A DNA stretch of 26,737 nucleotides from an uncultured Clostridia bacterium (GCA_937922005.1 CAKZWV010000068.1:1-26737), one strand, 5' to 3'; positions 14,375 through 22,385 are shown, counted from the stretch's first letter. Notes: a model not told the origin generated them from the sequence alone. Program-made: numbers and translations.

Positions 14375-14521
14375 GACGAATCCCTCCCGTTCCTTTTCAT
14401 TATATCGGCGCAGTGATACCATATCAAGCATGACAGGGCTATGTGAAATAGGAATTCTGATGCCCCATTCAGAGATACCTACTGCATTAAACACATATGC
14501 TTATCTTAGAAAGGAGCTTCC

Positions 14522-15505
14522 ATGCCCTTAGCCAACATTTCTCAACCGGATATCCTCCCCATTACCCCTCTCCTTCGCCTACGAAAGTTTGAAGAGGGAG
14601 TTTACGAGGGGCCTCACTTTTCAGCCTTGGACTGGTATCAAGACCTAGACCTGGTCTACCTGGTTGATGGGGTGAAAGAACCCTATGACAAAGACATGCT
14701 AGATCGGATGTATCGCTACCTAGCCAGCCACGGGGAACTCTACTGGATTGAAACCAGGGGGCCAAGCAAAGACGCCCCTTTTGTCCCCATTGGAGACGTC
14801 ACCCTGTGTGTAGACGACCTGCCAATCGTCATTGCTAACCCCGCCTATCGGGGAAAAGGCCTTGGCCGTCAAGTCCTCCAAGCCCTGGTTCGGCGAGCTG
14901 AAGCCTTGGGCTGGCAGGAAATGGGAGTCAAGGAAATCTATTCCTTTAATTTACCCTCTCAGCGCTGCTTTCAGAGCGTAGGCTTTACCCCCCTATACCC
15001 AACCATGAAGGGCATGCGGTATCGTAAAGTACTGGGGAAGCAAGGCCTAGAAGGCAATAATCTTGCAGGCCAAGAAACTCAAATCAAAACAAGCAAAGCA
15101 AATGCCAGACAAGCGAGCCCTGAAGGCCCTGCAGATAGCCCCGCTCCTAAAGGGGCCAGGTCTGGGCGTGCCAAGTATTTCATGACCAAGGACCAGGACG
15201 TAGACCACGATGTCTTCGAATGGGCCAGGCCAAGCGAAGTGGAAGCTTTTTGGAGGGAGGACTCCCTCTACCTAGCTGAAGATGATTTTGTTGACCTGCA
15301 GGGAGAAAAGCTCTTCCAAGAGGCCCTGCCAGCAGGGACCTTTCAGTATTATGGGCCATCCCAAATCGATCATAAGGCCTGGGACCAGCTCAAAAAAATT
15401 GCCACATGTCACTACCCCCAGGCCCTGCTCCTCCTCCAAGAAGCCGACCCCTGGGTCCAGGCCTGTTTGGCGGAATATTCCCATTTCATGATCTACGGAC
15501 CCTAG
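14522..15505 (+). CDS. GNAT family N-acetyltransferase with an uncharacterised C-terminal extension
   Basis: Residues 1-170 form a GNAT domain: VPIGDVTLCVDDLPIVIANP (motif leading to the acetyl-CoA loop), then AYRGKGLGRQVLQALVRRAE (R110-G-K-G-L-G pyrophosphate loop) and NLPSQRCFQSVGFTPL (143-158, motif B). Then come a low-complexity linker (about 172-215, rich in Gln, Ser, Ala, Pro) and about 112 residues I do not recognise (VFEWARPSEVEAFWREDSLY..., YYGPSQIDHKAWDQLKKIA...), ending YSHFMIYGP. Typical GNAT proteins stop near 170-190 residues, so the extension is unusual and may bring in the acceptor. The acceptor is unknown. AAAGGAG precedes the ATG. The next gene follows after 39 bases on the same strand. 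Confidence 0.75.
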   Translation: MPLANISQPDILPITPLLRLRKFEEGVYEGPHFSALDWYQDLDLVYLVDGVKEPYDKDMLDRMYRYLASHGELYWIETRGPSKDAPFVPIGDVTLCVDDLPIVIANPAYRGKGLGRQVLQALVRRAEALGWQEMGVKEIYSFNLPSQRCFQSVGFTPLYPTMKGMRYRKVLGKQGLEGNNLAGQETQIKTSKANARQASPEGPADSPAPKGARSGRAKYFMTKDQDVDHDVFEWARPSEVEAFWREDSLYLAEDDFVDLQGEKLFQEALPAGTFQYYGPSQIDHKAWDQLKKIATCHYPQALLLLQEADPWVQACLAEYSHFMIYGP

Positions 15506-15544
15506 GCCAGCTTGAGAACTTTAGGTGGCATATAGGAGGCACAT

Positions 15545-16108
15545 ATGGATTTCAATACCAAACTCAATACAAGACTAAATAGGCATCACTCTAGAAAACC
15601 CCGCTCTCCGCTAGGAAAAGGAATCGACTTTGCTCTATTTATCCTGGTGGTCTGTCTTTTCGTCGGCAACTGGATCTTCCCTAAGCTGAAAGGACCGACA
15701 CCCCCGCCAGGACCAGGGCCCTTTTTCCCTAAACTGGAGAGATCTGCCCGGAAAGAGGCCTGGAAAGAGCTCGAGACCTCACTTCCGTCGGAAACCCTGT
15801 TGGATAAGGAAACAATTACAGAAGAAGACCTGGCCGACCTAGGCTGGAACCGGGGAACCTTCCCCGACCGCCTAGCCTCCTTAGAATACCATTACAAAAA
15901 ACACCACGAAGAGCTTCCTGTTACAAATATTCCCGCCTACCTGGAGGCTGCGGTGGCCTGTCGCCAAGATGTCAATGACCACCCGGAGGACTTTCGGGCC
16001 TCTCCCAGTTCAGGAGAGCTTGAAGCTACCAAATACAAAAATCGCAAGGACCGACGCTTTATTATTTTAACCGTTCCGGATCAGGAGATCCTAAGCTTTG
16101 GTCGCTAA
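15545..16108 (+). CDS. membrane-anchored protein with a possible BECR nuclease-like C-terminus
   Basis: This 187-residue protein has a basic N-terminus, one membrane segment (about 28-45, FALFILVVCLFVGNWIF), a proline-rich hinge (TPPPGPGPFFP) and a soluble C-terminal domain. The domain's end has the pattern of small BECR-type (barnase/EndoU/RelE-like) toxin domains of phage and polymorphic toxins: LASLEYHYKKHHEEL (110-124, His within an H-Y-x-K-H motif), AYLEAAVACRQD (131-142), then KYKNRKDRRFIILTVPDQEI (163-182) and a final LSFGR. In those families L-x-x-HYxKHxxE and a terminal strand ending in I-x-S/T-F are typical. This is pattern recognition, not proof. AGGAGG precedes the ATG. Its 3' end overlaps the convergent flavodoxin gene by 47 bases. 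Confidence 0.6.
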   Translation: MDFNTKLNTRLNRHHSRKPRSPLGKGIDFALFILVVCLFVGNWIFPKLKGPTPPPGPGPFFPKLERSARKEAWKELETSLPSETLLDKETITEEDLADLGWNRGTFPDRLASLEYHYKKHHEELPVTNIPAYLEAAVACRQDVNDHPEDFRASPSSGELEATKYKNRKDRRFIILTVPDQEILSFGR

Positions 16109-16964
16109 AGAAGCGATGGCACCAATAACGGTGGCGCTTTTGGGTTTTATTTCCATACTCAATGGCCTGGACCGGACAACCGGCAATACAAGCCATACAG
16201 TGAGTACAATTCTTCCCCCAGACCGGGCGAGGCGCTTGGCGACCCGCTTTTGAGCTAACTTGTGAGCCCATTTTTGATTCTCCTCCGACCTTGGTTTGGG
16301 TCGTCCCTGTAGCCTGCGCTTTTTTACTAGCGGTGGCATCCCCTTCCAAATGGATATTATTGCAGACACAGACTCGGGCGCATTTGCCGCAGCCTATACA
16401 AGCATCCGTAACATAAAACGGATCCGCCTTCACCATGAAACGAAAGAAAAAATCGTGGACGAGGGAAGATTTGAGGCCATCGAAAAGATGTTTATCTTCA
16501 GCGGGGAGAGGGCGGGCCTCCTGGATGTACATCGCCGCCTCATCAATCACGGGAAGGGCCCGCTCCAAAATGGCCTGGGCAGACTGAGGGTCGGGCGTGG
16601 GGAAAAGGGCTAGGTAGTTTTCCGGCATGACAATGGTCCGGAAACCCAGGAAGGCAAAGGACTTTTCTTGACATAGCTCCTTGACGTAGCGGAGGGCATT
16701 GCCGGTGTCGGACCCGCAGGTCAAAAGGAAATAGGCCTGGTGGTTCCCTTCAAAACTTGATTTTCTGATCCAATCTCGAAAAATCAAGGGAACTTGCCAG
16801 GAATAAGTGGGACAGCAAAAGACATAGGGGCGGTCTGACTGAAAGGCACCCGCTTTCCCAGCTTTCATAAGGGGGCGGCTGTCAACCACCTCGTCTCCGG
16901 TCAAAAGGCCAAGGCGGTCGGCCACCTGTTTGGAATTTTCAGTTCCAGTGAAATAAATAATCAT
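16062..16964 (-). CDS. EFR1-type flavodoxin/ferredoxin fusion protein
   Basis: The 300-residue protein starts MIIYFTGTENSKQVADRLGL, the FMN-phosphate loop of EFR1-family flavodoxins, with FCCPTYSWQVPLIFRDWI (49-66) and TCGSDTGNALRYV (82-94). At the C-terminus are two 4Fe-4S motifs: Cys189, 192, 195, 199 and Cys253, 256, 259, 263. The second ends in the usual CP, the first in CV. About 50 residues rich in Gly, Ser, Thr and Lys separate them, far more than the usual ferredoxin spacing, and look like a low-complexity insertion. ATG 16964 was chosen because the family begins there and AAGGA lies 11 bases upstream inside the dsdA end; ATG 16976 overlapping the dsdA stop is an alternative. It probably moves electrons in an anaerobic pathway, partner unknown. 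Confidence 0.85.
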   Translation of the reverse strand: MIIYFTGTENSKQVADRLGLLTGDEVVDSRPLMKAGKAGAFQSDRPYVFCCPTYSWQVPLIFRDWIRKSSFEGNHQAYFLLTCGSDTGNALRYVKELCQEKSFAFLGFRTIVMPENYLALFPTPDPQSAQAILERALPVIDEAAMYIQEARPLPAEDKHLFDGLKSSLVHDFFFRFMVKADPFYVTDACIGCGKCARVCVCNNIHLEGDATASKKAQATGTTQTKVGGESKMGSQVSSKAGRQAPRPVWGKNCTHCMACIAGCPVQAIEYGNKTQKRHRYWCHRFFSDQSLGSPDPERLK

Positions 16965-16972
16965 CCTACAAA

Positions 16973-18304
16973 TCATCCTTTCATTTTTTGCGGTACCAGG
17001 CTGCCGCCCGTAGTCCACACGAGCTTGCTCCCCTGGGCCCAGAGTGGCTGGGCCTCCGGGTGCTGGTTGAAATAAGCCAGGCCCGCAAAGCCTGCCACGG
17101 CAGAAGGCTCCAAGTAGGGGGCCCCCTCCCTCGCTAACCATGCTCGCAAAAAGGTCATGAGCTCAGCATCCGTCACGGTAAAAATCCCAGCCAAGAGGGG
17201 AGAAAGAAGACGGGTAACGAGGCCAGAGGGCCTAGGGCAAGCCAGACCGTCGGCTATGGTCTGGCCCGAAAGCCCCCAGGAGTGGATATCCGCCTCCTCG
17301 TAGAGCCCACTTGCCATCCCAGCTAAAAGCGAGGGGCAGGCCACCGGTTCTACAAAGAAACAATGGACGGCATCTTTATAGATTCGTTTCAACCCGTACG
17401 TAATTCCACCAGGGGCCCCGCCCACTCCGGCAGGAAGGAAAACAAAGAGAGGATGGTCTGGGTCCACCACCACTCCAGCCTGATCTAGCTGGGTCTGGAG
17501 GCGGGAAGCAGCCACGGCATAGCCCACAAAAAGATCTTTGGACTTTTCGTCATCAACAAAATAGCTCCGAGGATTATTTGCTGATTCTGCCCGTCCTTGG
17601 GCCACCGCCTTGGTGTAATCTCCGGCATATTCGACGACTTCGGCCCCCCGCTCCCGTAAAAGCGCCTTCTTCCAGGCCGCCGCCTCCACCGACATATGGA
17701 CCCGGACCCGAAAGCCCAGGGCTGCCCCCATGATGCCGATGGCAAGGCCCAGGTTCCCAGTCGAGCCCACTTGAATCATATGTTGCTGCAAATACTCCCT
17801 CACTTTTGGCCTAGTTAACTTGAGATAGGCCTCTCCTCCCTCTTTTAGATCCTTTTCTGTAAGAAATCTTCCCGCCCTGGCGACCTCTTCGGCGTGTTTC
17901 AATACTTCATAGATTCCCCCTCTCGCCTTAACGGATCCTGCGATGGGAAGGTTGGCATCTAATTTCACCCAGAAGGGATCGTCGGACAGGGCGTCGCTAG
18001 TTTGCGGGTTACAATAGAGGAGGGGAGATTCAATAAGCCCGCCCGCCTCTTGGGTCTCCGGAAAAAGCTTGGCAATCAGAGGGGCAAAGCGCTGCAGCCG
18101 CTCTGCTCCCTCTTTGATATCTTGGTCAGAAACAACCAGGGAGCAGAGGGCAGCCGTCTTTTCAAAGGGCAGGTAAGAAGGGTTGGCCCAAAAGGCAGAC
18201 CGTCCCGCTTGGGCCTCCTTCAGGGCAGGTGGGACAGAGATCACTGTGTCGGATGCGAGGTGGTTTGGAAAGTGGGATGGAGTATTTGTTGAGGTGGATA
18301 ACAT
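16973..18304 (-). CDS. dsdA: D-serine ammonia-lyase (D-serine dehydratase)
   Basis: The 443-residue length is that of DsdA. Family landmarks run in order: RSAFWANPSYLPFEKTA (35-51), GGLIESPLLYCNP, then KLDANLPIAGSVKARGGIYE with Lys126 as the pyridoxal-phosphate Schiff base. QVGSTGNLGLAIGIMGAALG forms the phosphate-binding loop, and VFLPAGVGGAPGGITYGLKR and KLVWTTGGSLVPQ close the active site. It converts D-serine to pyruvate and ammonia, giving detoxification and carbon and nitrogen supply. There is no dsdC regulator or dsdX transporter next to it; instead it is followed after eight bases by the EFR1-type gene, with which it appears co-translated. The start is ATG 18304 with a modest AAGGG site about ten bases upstream. 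The gene is divergent from the DUF969 operon. Confidence 0.92.
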   Translation of the reverse strand: MLSTSTNTPSHFPNHLASDTVISVPPALKEAQAGRSAFWANPSYLPFEKTAALCSLVVSDQDIKEGAERLQRFAPLIAKLFPETQEAGGLIESPLLYCNPQTSDALSDDPFWVKLDANLPIAGSVKARGGIYEVLKHAEEVARAGRFLTEKDLKEGGEAYLKLTRPKVREYLQQHMIQVGSTGNLGLAIGIMGAALGFRVRVHMSVEAAAWKKALLRERGAEVVEYAGDYTKAVAQGRAESANNPRSYFVDDEKSKDLFVGYAVAASRLQTQLDQAGVVVDPDHPLFVFLPAGVGGAPGGITYGLKRIYKDAVHCFFVEPVACPSLLAGMASGLYEEADIHSWGLSGQTIADGLACPRPSGLVTRLLSPLLAGIFTVTDAELMTFLRAWLAREGAPYLEPSAVAGFAGLAYFNQHPEAQPLWAQGSKLVWTTGGSLVPQKMKG

Positions 18305-18388
18305 GATAAAAGGCCCTTCCTAGCTTGGAGGATGCAGCTTTGCTCTTCCAAAATGTTTAAAAGCTATTGTAGCTGGGGCCGTCTTTTT

Positions 18389-18418
18389 TTGCTATTCCAG
18401 AAAAAAAAGGGCTATAAT
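18389..18418 (+). promoter_or_regulatory. promoter of the DUF969-DUF979-pcp operon
   Basis: TTGCTA (18389-18394), an 18-base spacer that includes an eight-A run, and TATAAT (18413-18418). The start codon lies 33 bases downstream. The dsdA start is about 85 bases away on the other strand. Confidence 0.6.
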
Positions 18419-18451
18419 TATGGGGAGATTGACCTACCGAAGGAGGTACTT

Positions 18452-19132
18452 ATGGAATGGATTAAACTCATCGGGGTTCTGATCGTTGTGGTCGGTTTTG
18501 CCCTGAAATTGGACACCATCGCCGTTGTCGTCATGGCGGGTATTATCACGGGACTCGTAGCCGGCATTCCCTTTATGGATTTATTAGGAATCTTGGGCGA
18601 GAAGTTTTTGAGTAACCGTTTGGCAACAATGTTTGTCTTAACCCTCCCGGTCATAGGCCTTTGTGAGCGCTACGGGCTCAAAGAAAAGGCCATTGACCTC
18701 ATTCAAAAAATCAAGGCCGCAACCGCTGGTAGAATCGCTTCGCTCTATGTAGCTATTCGAACCCTATCGGCTGCCCTGTCCTTACGGATCGGGGGACACC
18801 CGCAGTTCATTCGTCCCTTGATCAACCCCATGGCCCAGGCGGCTGCCTTTAACCGCTATGGCAAAGTAGATAGTAAAACAGAAGATGCGATTAAGGGAAT
18901 TTGTGCGGGAGCAGAAAACGCTGGAAACTTCTTTGGACAAAATGTATTTTTGGCTTCCTCTGGCACTCTCCTCATCGTCACCACTTTGACGGAACAAGGC
19001 TACAACCAGGTTACTGCCCTGGATGTTGCCAAATGGTCCGTCCCCATTGCCATCATTTCTATCGTCGTTTCGGTTATCTACAATATCATTTTTGACCGCA
19101 AGCTCGATAAAAAATATGGGAAAAGGAGATAA
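18452..19132 (+). CDS. DUF969 family membrane protein
   Basis: The start is ATG 18452 (MEWIKLIGVLIVVVGFALKL), directly after AAGGAGGT; an open frame from 18332 has no binding site. At 226 residues it matches DUF969, a family of integral membrane proteins that nearly always precede DUF979 and pyroglutamyl-peptidase genes. Hydrophobic segments lie near residues 5-45, 65-80 and at the C-terminal end (WSVPIAIISIVVSVIYNIIF). The conserved centre includes RIGGHPQFIRPLINPMAQAA and GICAGAENAGNFFGQNVFLA. It ends two bases before DUF979. Together the two probably form a transporter, plausibly for pyroglutamate or pyroglutamyl peptides given the third gene; this is inferred from genome context. Confidence 0.85.
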   Translation: MEWIKLIGVLIVVVGFALKLDTIAVVVMAGIITGLVAGIPFMDLLGILGEKFLSNRLATMFVLTLPVIGLCERYGLKEKAIDLIQKIKAATAGRIASLYVAIRTLSAALSLRIGGHPQFIRPLINPMAQAAAFNRYGKVDSKTEDAIKGICAGAENAGNFFGQNVFLASSGTLLIVTTLTEQGYNQVTALDVAKWSVPIAIISIVVSVIYNIIFDRKLDKKYGKRR

Positions 19133-19134
19133 CT

Positions 19135-20070
19135 ATGGATTGGGCTGTATTTAATAAAGTAGTAGGCGAAATTGGCTATATCTTGATTGCCTTGATTTTT
19201 CTCTTGGTTGGGATCAACGCTTACCGTACCATCGAAGGAAAGAAAAAATATACGACCCTGGCCTTCTGGGTTGTCCTGGCTTTTGCCTTTGCCTGCGGCC
19301 CCTACCTCCCCCCTGTGGTTACCGGAATCTGTGTCTGCATCCTAGCTGTTCTGACCGGCATGAAGGGGGTCACCCACGGGAAGGTCAAAGAGCCCTCCCG
19401 GGAAGAAGCTCGCAAGCATGCAGATCAACTAGGTTATAAGGTCTTTATTCCCGTCGTCGTTCTTGCCATTGCAGCCGTTTTGATTGCTACAATATTCAAC
19501 AAGAAGATGTCCGGAGCCGTGGTCCTAGGTCTTTCTGGCATGATTGGCCTCATCGTAGCCCTCTTAGTCACGAAAGCCAAGCCCCAGGTAGCTGTCGGTG
19601 AAGGGGTCCGCCTCATGGATAATGTCGGCACGACTGGAATTTTGCCTCAACTCCTCAGTGCCCTCGGGGCCGTTTTCACAGCCGCTGGTGTTGGAGAAGT
19701 GATCTCCAAGGGCGTGACCACCATCATTCCCAAAGAAAATCTATTTATTGCAGCTGCGGTATACTGCATTGGCATGGCCCTCTTCACCATGATCATGGGC
19801 AACGGCTTTGCGGCCTTCTCCGTCATCACGGTCGGCATCGGCATCCCTTTCCTCATCGAAAAAGGAGCCAACCCAGCCATTTTAGGTGCTCTCGGTCTCA
19901 CCGCAGGCTATTGCGGGACCTTAATGACCCCCATGGCCGCCAACTTTAACATTATGCCAGCAGCCCTCCTCGAAACCCAAGACCAATACGCCATCATCAA
20001 GCGTCAGATTCCCTTCGCCCTGGTCATGCTGGTTATCCACATTCTCCTCCTCTATTTCTTGGCCTTTTAG
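19135..20070 (+). CDS. DUF979 family membrane protein
   Basis: A 311-residue polytopic protein of about eight membrane segments, matching DUF979. Conserved pieces are TTGILPQLLSALGAVFTAAG, VGEVISKGVTTIIP, GNGFAAFSVITVGIGIPFLI and LTAGYCGTLMTPMAANFNIM. Its ribosome site AAGGAG lies inside the end of the DUF969 gene, so the pair is translated as a unit. It is presumed to be the second half of the membrane transporter encoded with DUF969. The pcp gene follows about 97 bases downstream, a gap without a terminator, so all three genes are probably on one transcript. Confidence 0.87.
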   Translation: MDWAVFNKVVGEIGYILIALIFLLVGINAYRTIEGKKKYTTLAFWVVLAFAFACGPYLPPVVTGICVCILAVLTGMKGVTHGKVKEPSREEARKHADQLGYKVFIPVVVLAIAAVLIATIFNKKMSGAVVLGLSGMIGLIVALLVTKAKPQVAVGEGVRLMDNVGTTGILPQLLSALGAVFTAAGVGEVISKGVTTIIPKENLFIAAAVYCIGMALFTMIMGNGFAAFSVITVGIGIPFLIEKGANPAILGALGLTAGYCGTLMTPMAANFNIMPAALLETQDQYAIIKRQIPFALVMLVIHILLLYFLAF

Positions 20071-20167
20071 ATTTTTGGCCTTGTACAGTGGGAAAATAGG
20101 AACTGATATACTAACAAAAAAGAATGAACAATAAAAGATACACTAACCAAAAAGAAAGAAGGTGCCT

Positions 20168-20785
20168 ATGAAAATACTTTTGACTGGATTTGATCCCTTT
20201 GGAGAAGATACCATCAACCCCGCCTGGGAAGCCGTTCGAGCCCTGAAAGTCGACGATCTCCGGGCCGACATCGTGAAACTCATGGTTCCCACGGTCTTTT
20301 ACAAGGCCGCCGAATGCGTCCAGGCCGCTATTCAAAAAGAAAAACCGGACGTGGTCCTCTGCATTGGTCAGGCAGGCGGCCGTTATGGAATTACCCCTGA
20401 GCGGGTGGCCATCAACTGTGATGATGCTAGGATCAAGGACAACGAGGGCCAACAGCCCATCGATAAGCCCATCTTTGAAGATGGGGCCCCGGCCTACTTT
20501 TCTTCTCTCCCCATCAAAGCTATGGTGAAAAAGATCCAGACCTGTGGCCTGCCCGCCTCCGTGTCCAATACAGCAGGAACCTTTGTTTGTAACCATCTGA
20601 TGTATAGTGTTTTGTACACCATCGACAAGAATAAATCCCCCATGATCGGCGGTTTTATGCACGTCCCCTTCATCCCCAACCAGGTCATCGACCGGCCTAA
20701 TACCCCATCCATGGCCCTCACCGACATCACCAAGGGAATCCACGCCGCCATCGAGGCCATCATCGAAGAAGCCCCGAAAGCCTAA
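20168..20785 (+). CDS. pcp: pyrrolidone-carboxylate peptidase (pyroglutamyl peptidase I)
   Basis: This 205-residue cytoplasmic cysteine peptidase of family C15 removes N-terminal pyroglutamate from peptides. It begins MKILLTGFDPFGEDTINPAW, the family signature. The triad is visible: Glu79 in PERVAINCDD, Cys141 in SNTAGTFVCNHLMY and His165 in GFMHVPFIPNQ. The length is close to the family norm of about 215. The start is ATG 20168; an in-frame GTG at 20162 precedes it, but AAGGTG lies just upstream of the ATG. Linkage to DUF969/DUF979 is the standard arrangement and suggests that imported pyroglutamyl peptides are its substrate. A strong terminator follows. Confidence 0.95.
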   Translation: MKILLTGFDPFGEDTINPAWEAVRALKVDDLRADIVKLMVPTVFYKAAECVQAAIQKEKPDVVLCIGQAGGRYGITPERVAINCDDARIKDNEGQQPIDKPIFEDGAPAYFSSLPIKAMVKKIQTCGLPASVSNTAGTFVCNHLMYSVLYTIDKNKSPMIGGFMHVPFIPNQVIDRPNTPSMALTDITKGIHAAIEAIIEEAPKA

Positions 20786-20818
20786 CATATACTCCACTAC
20801 CAAGATCAGCAGCAAGTT

Positions 20819-20848
20819 AGCCCTGAGGGATGACCCTCAGGGCTTTTT
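20819..20848 (+). terminator. rho-independent terminator of the pcp operon
   Basis: AGCCCTGAGGG (20819-20829) pairs perfectly with CCCTCAGGGCT (20834-20844) around a four-base loop, followed by T 20844-20848. On the minus strand a T-run is lacking, so it mainly serves pcp. Confidence 0.92.
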
Positions 20849-20870
20849 GGTGTGGGGAATATATGTGAGC

Positions 20871-21854
20871 CTAGTCGTCTTGAGTGACTGGGCGGACCTG
20901 GTAGACCGCCCCCAAATGAATGGGACTGGGGAGGCTGGGGTCGGTCTCCTGGAGATCGCCATCGAACCAGACTTCCCAGGTCTGGCCTACAAAAGCCGGA
21001 TTTTCCAAGGCCTCCGTGGGGAAGCTCTGGGCAGAAAGGGCGATCACTTTTAGCTTGGACGGATCCTCAGGGAAAATAGAGGCAAAAGAATCGGGAACCT
21101 GGGTTAGCTGAAAGAGAACCGTGTTTTCCTCGCGGCCCTGAATGGTTCCTGTCATATGGGCCACACAAGAGGGAATCTGCCAAGAGCTAATAGCTAGGTC
21201 CTGGAAAATCATCCAGCGTCCATCAATTTTGACCACTACATGGGTACGGTCCAGATACTGGTAGGGGTTGCCAATCCCAAAGGTACTTTGTTCATCGCCG
21301 TTCAAATGGGCCAAGGAGCCCACATGTTTTTTGATGGTTCCATTCACGGCATACCCCTCCCGCCCCTGGGCCACATAGTTCATATTAACGTAGATATGGC
21401 CTCGGACCTGGATAAGCTGGTGGTTGACTTGAGCCTGACCTGAGGTAGGTTGCAGGGGGGCCACCGTCGTTTCCTCCTCCGTCTCCTTGGTCTCCTCATC
21501 AATGGGGTTCGTCGTTTGGGCTGTCGCTGTCTCTGCTTTCGCCGCCTTCGCCTCCTTCTCTGCTTTCGCCCCTTTTGCTGCTTTCGCTTCCTTCTCCGGT
21601 GAGGAGGCCTGGTTTCTCCCCTGGTCTTGCCCTGTATCATCCATCGCAGCGCCCAGTTTATCCGAGTTGGGATAAGCGGTTGCAGAGCTTTCCTGGCTTT
21701 CTGAAAGCTCTCCCTTTTCTTTCGAATCCTTTTTTTCTTCTTTACCTTTCCCGCAGGCCGTTAGAGGAACGACAAATAGAAGGGCCAGCAAGCAGAGCCT
21801 CATTGCTTGGGCCAATGGGCTGGGTCGAAGTTGAGTTTTTGGCGAACAAAACAT
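20871..21854 (-). CDS. lipoprotein with an Ala/Lys/Glu repeat linker, function unknown
   Basis: The start chosen is ATG 21854, with TAGGA about seven bases upstream; a TTG two codons earlier is less likely. A signal peptide ends in PLTAC, with lipidated Cys34. Next is a highly polar linker of about 100 residues: Lys/Glu/Ser clusters, then EKEAKAAKGAKAEKEAKAAK-type repeats and TKETEEETT. The folded part (from about residue 145) I do not recognise: QVRGHIYVNMNYVAQGREGY, HVVVKIDGRWMIFQDLAISS, GRENTV-like beta-rich pieces and VGQTWEVWFDGDLQETDPS. It looks like a small beta-barrel domain exposed at the membrane surface. It follows the isochorismatase-family gene after nine bases and is probably co-transcribed with it, although no functional link is obvious. 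Confidence 0.75.
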   Translation of the reverse strand: MFCSPKTQLRPSPLAQAMRLCLLALLFVVPLTACGKGKEEKKDSKEKGELSESQESSATAYPNSDKLGAAMDDTGQDQGRNQASSPEKEAKAAKGAKAEKEAKAAKAETATAQTTNPIDEETKETEEETTVAPLQPTSGQAQVNHQLIQVRGHIYVNMNYVAQGREGYAVNGTIKKHVGSLAHLNGDEQSTFGIGNPYQYLDRTHVVVKIDGRWMIFQDLAISSWQIPSCVAHMTGTIQGREENTVLFQLTQVPDSFASIFPEDPSKLKVIALSAQSFPTEALENPAFVGQTWEVWFDGDLQETDPSLPSPIHLGAVYQVRPVTQDD

Positions 21855-21863
21855 GATCAAATC

Positions 21864-22385
21864 CTATCTTTCGATAGCAACTTGGCATACGGCTAGGGCC
21901 TGGAGGGCATTCTCATGGGATGCTGGGGTCACCCCCGCACAGCCCTTGGCATCTACTGCCAGGGGGAGTTCCGGGAAGAAGGCCTTGGTTAAAAGCACAT
22001 TAGAAATAACACAAATATCCGTGTCCAGGCCCAAGAAAGTCACCTTTTTTAATGGTTCTTTGGCATCTAAAGCGGCCAGAGCTTCCGGCAAGGCCTTCGC
22101 CCCGAAGGTCTCCTTGTCAATGGCAGGGGTCTTGCGGAGGGCTTCTAGGTCGGCCTGAATCTCCCAACCGGGCGTTCCCTTAACACAGTGTACCACCGGC
22201 AAGTGCTCTCCCTCTTGAGTCGACAAATATTCCTTTGTATGGGTGTCTCTGGTGAAAATCACCGGCCCCGGGAAGTTTTTGACCCGGTCAATCACGTAAG
22301 GGACGATGGCCTGGGCTTCAGCAGAGCCAAGGGCCCCATCAATAAAGTCATTTTGCATATCTACCACTACTAATACTTCTTGCAT
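21864..22385 (-). CDS. isochorismatase-family cysteine hydrolase, nicotinamidase-like
   Basis: A 173-residue cytoplasmic enzyme with the catalytic triad of the family: Asp9 in LVVVDMQNDF, Lys91 in IDKETFGA and Cys125 in DTDICVISN. The metal-site pattern of nicotinamidases is present: Asp47 and His49 in TRDTHTKEY and His61 in GEHLP, then HCVKGTPGWE. This makes nicotinamide deamidation for NAD salvage the best guess, though substrates of small family members vary and I give no symbol. AAGGAGA precedes the ATG. A possible -10 (TATGAT) lies about 25 bases upstream on this strand. The lipoprotein gene follows. Confidence 0.85.
   Translation of the reverse strand: MQEVLVVVDMQNDFIDGALGSAEAQAIVPYVIDRVKNFPGPVIFTRDTHTKEYLSTQEGEHLPVVHCVKGTPGWEIQADLEALRKTPAIDKETFGAKALPEALAALDAKEPLKKVTFLGLDTDICVISNVLLTKAFFPELPLAVDAKGCAGVTPASHENALQALAVCQVAIER

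Noticed and set aside
14375..14494. N-terminal extension of the DUF3990 protein from the ATG at 14494
   Set aside because: The extra 40 residues resemble nothing in the family, and a GGGAGG site sits before the ATG at 14374.
16965..17141. Longer start for the EFR1-type protein at 17141
   Set aside because: It lies wholly inside dsdA and adds 59 residues before the flavodoxin's usual MIIYFTGTENS start.
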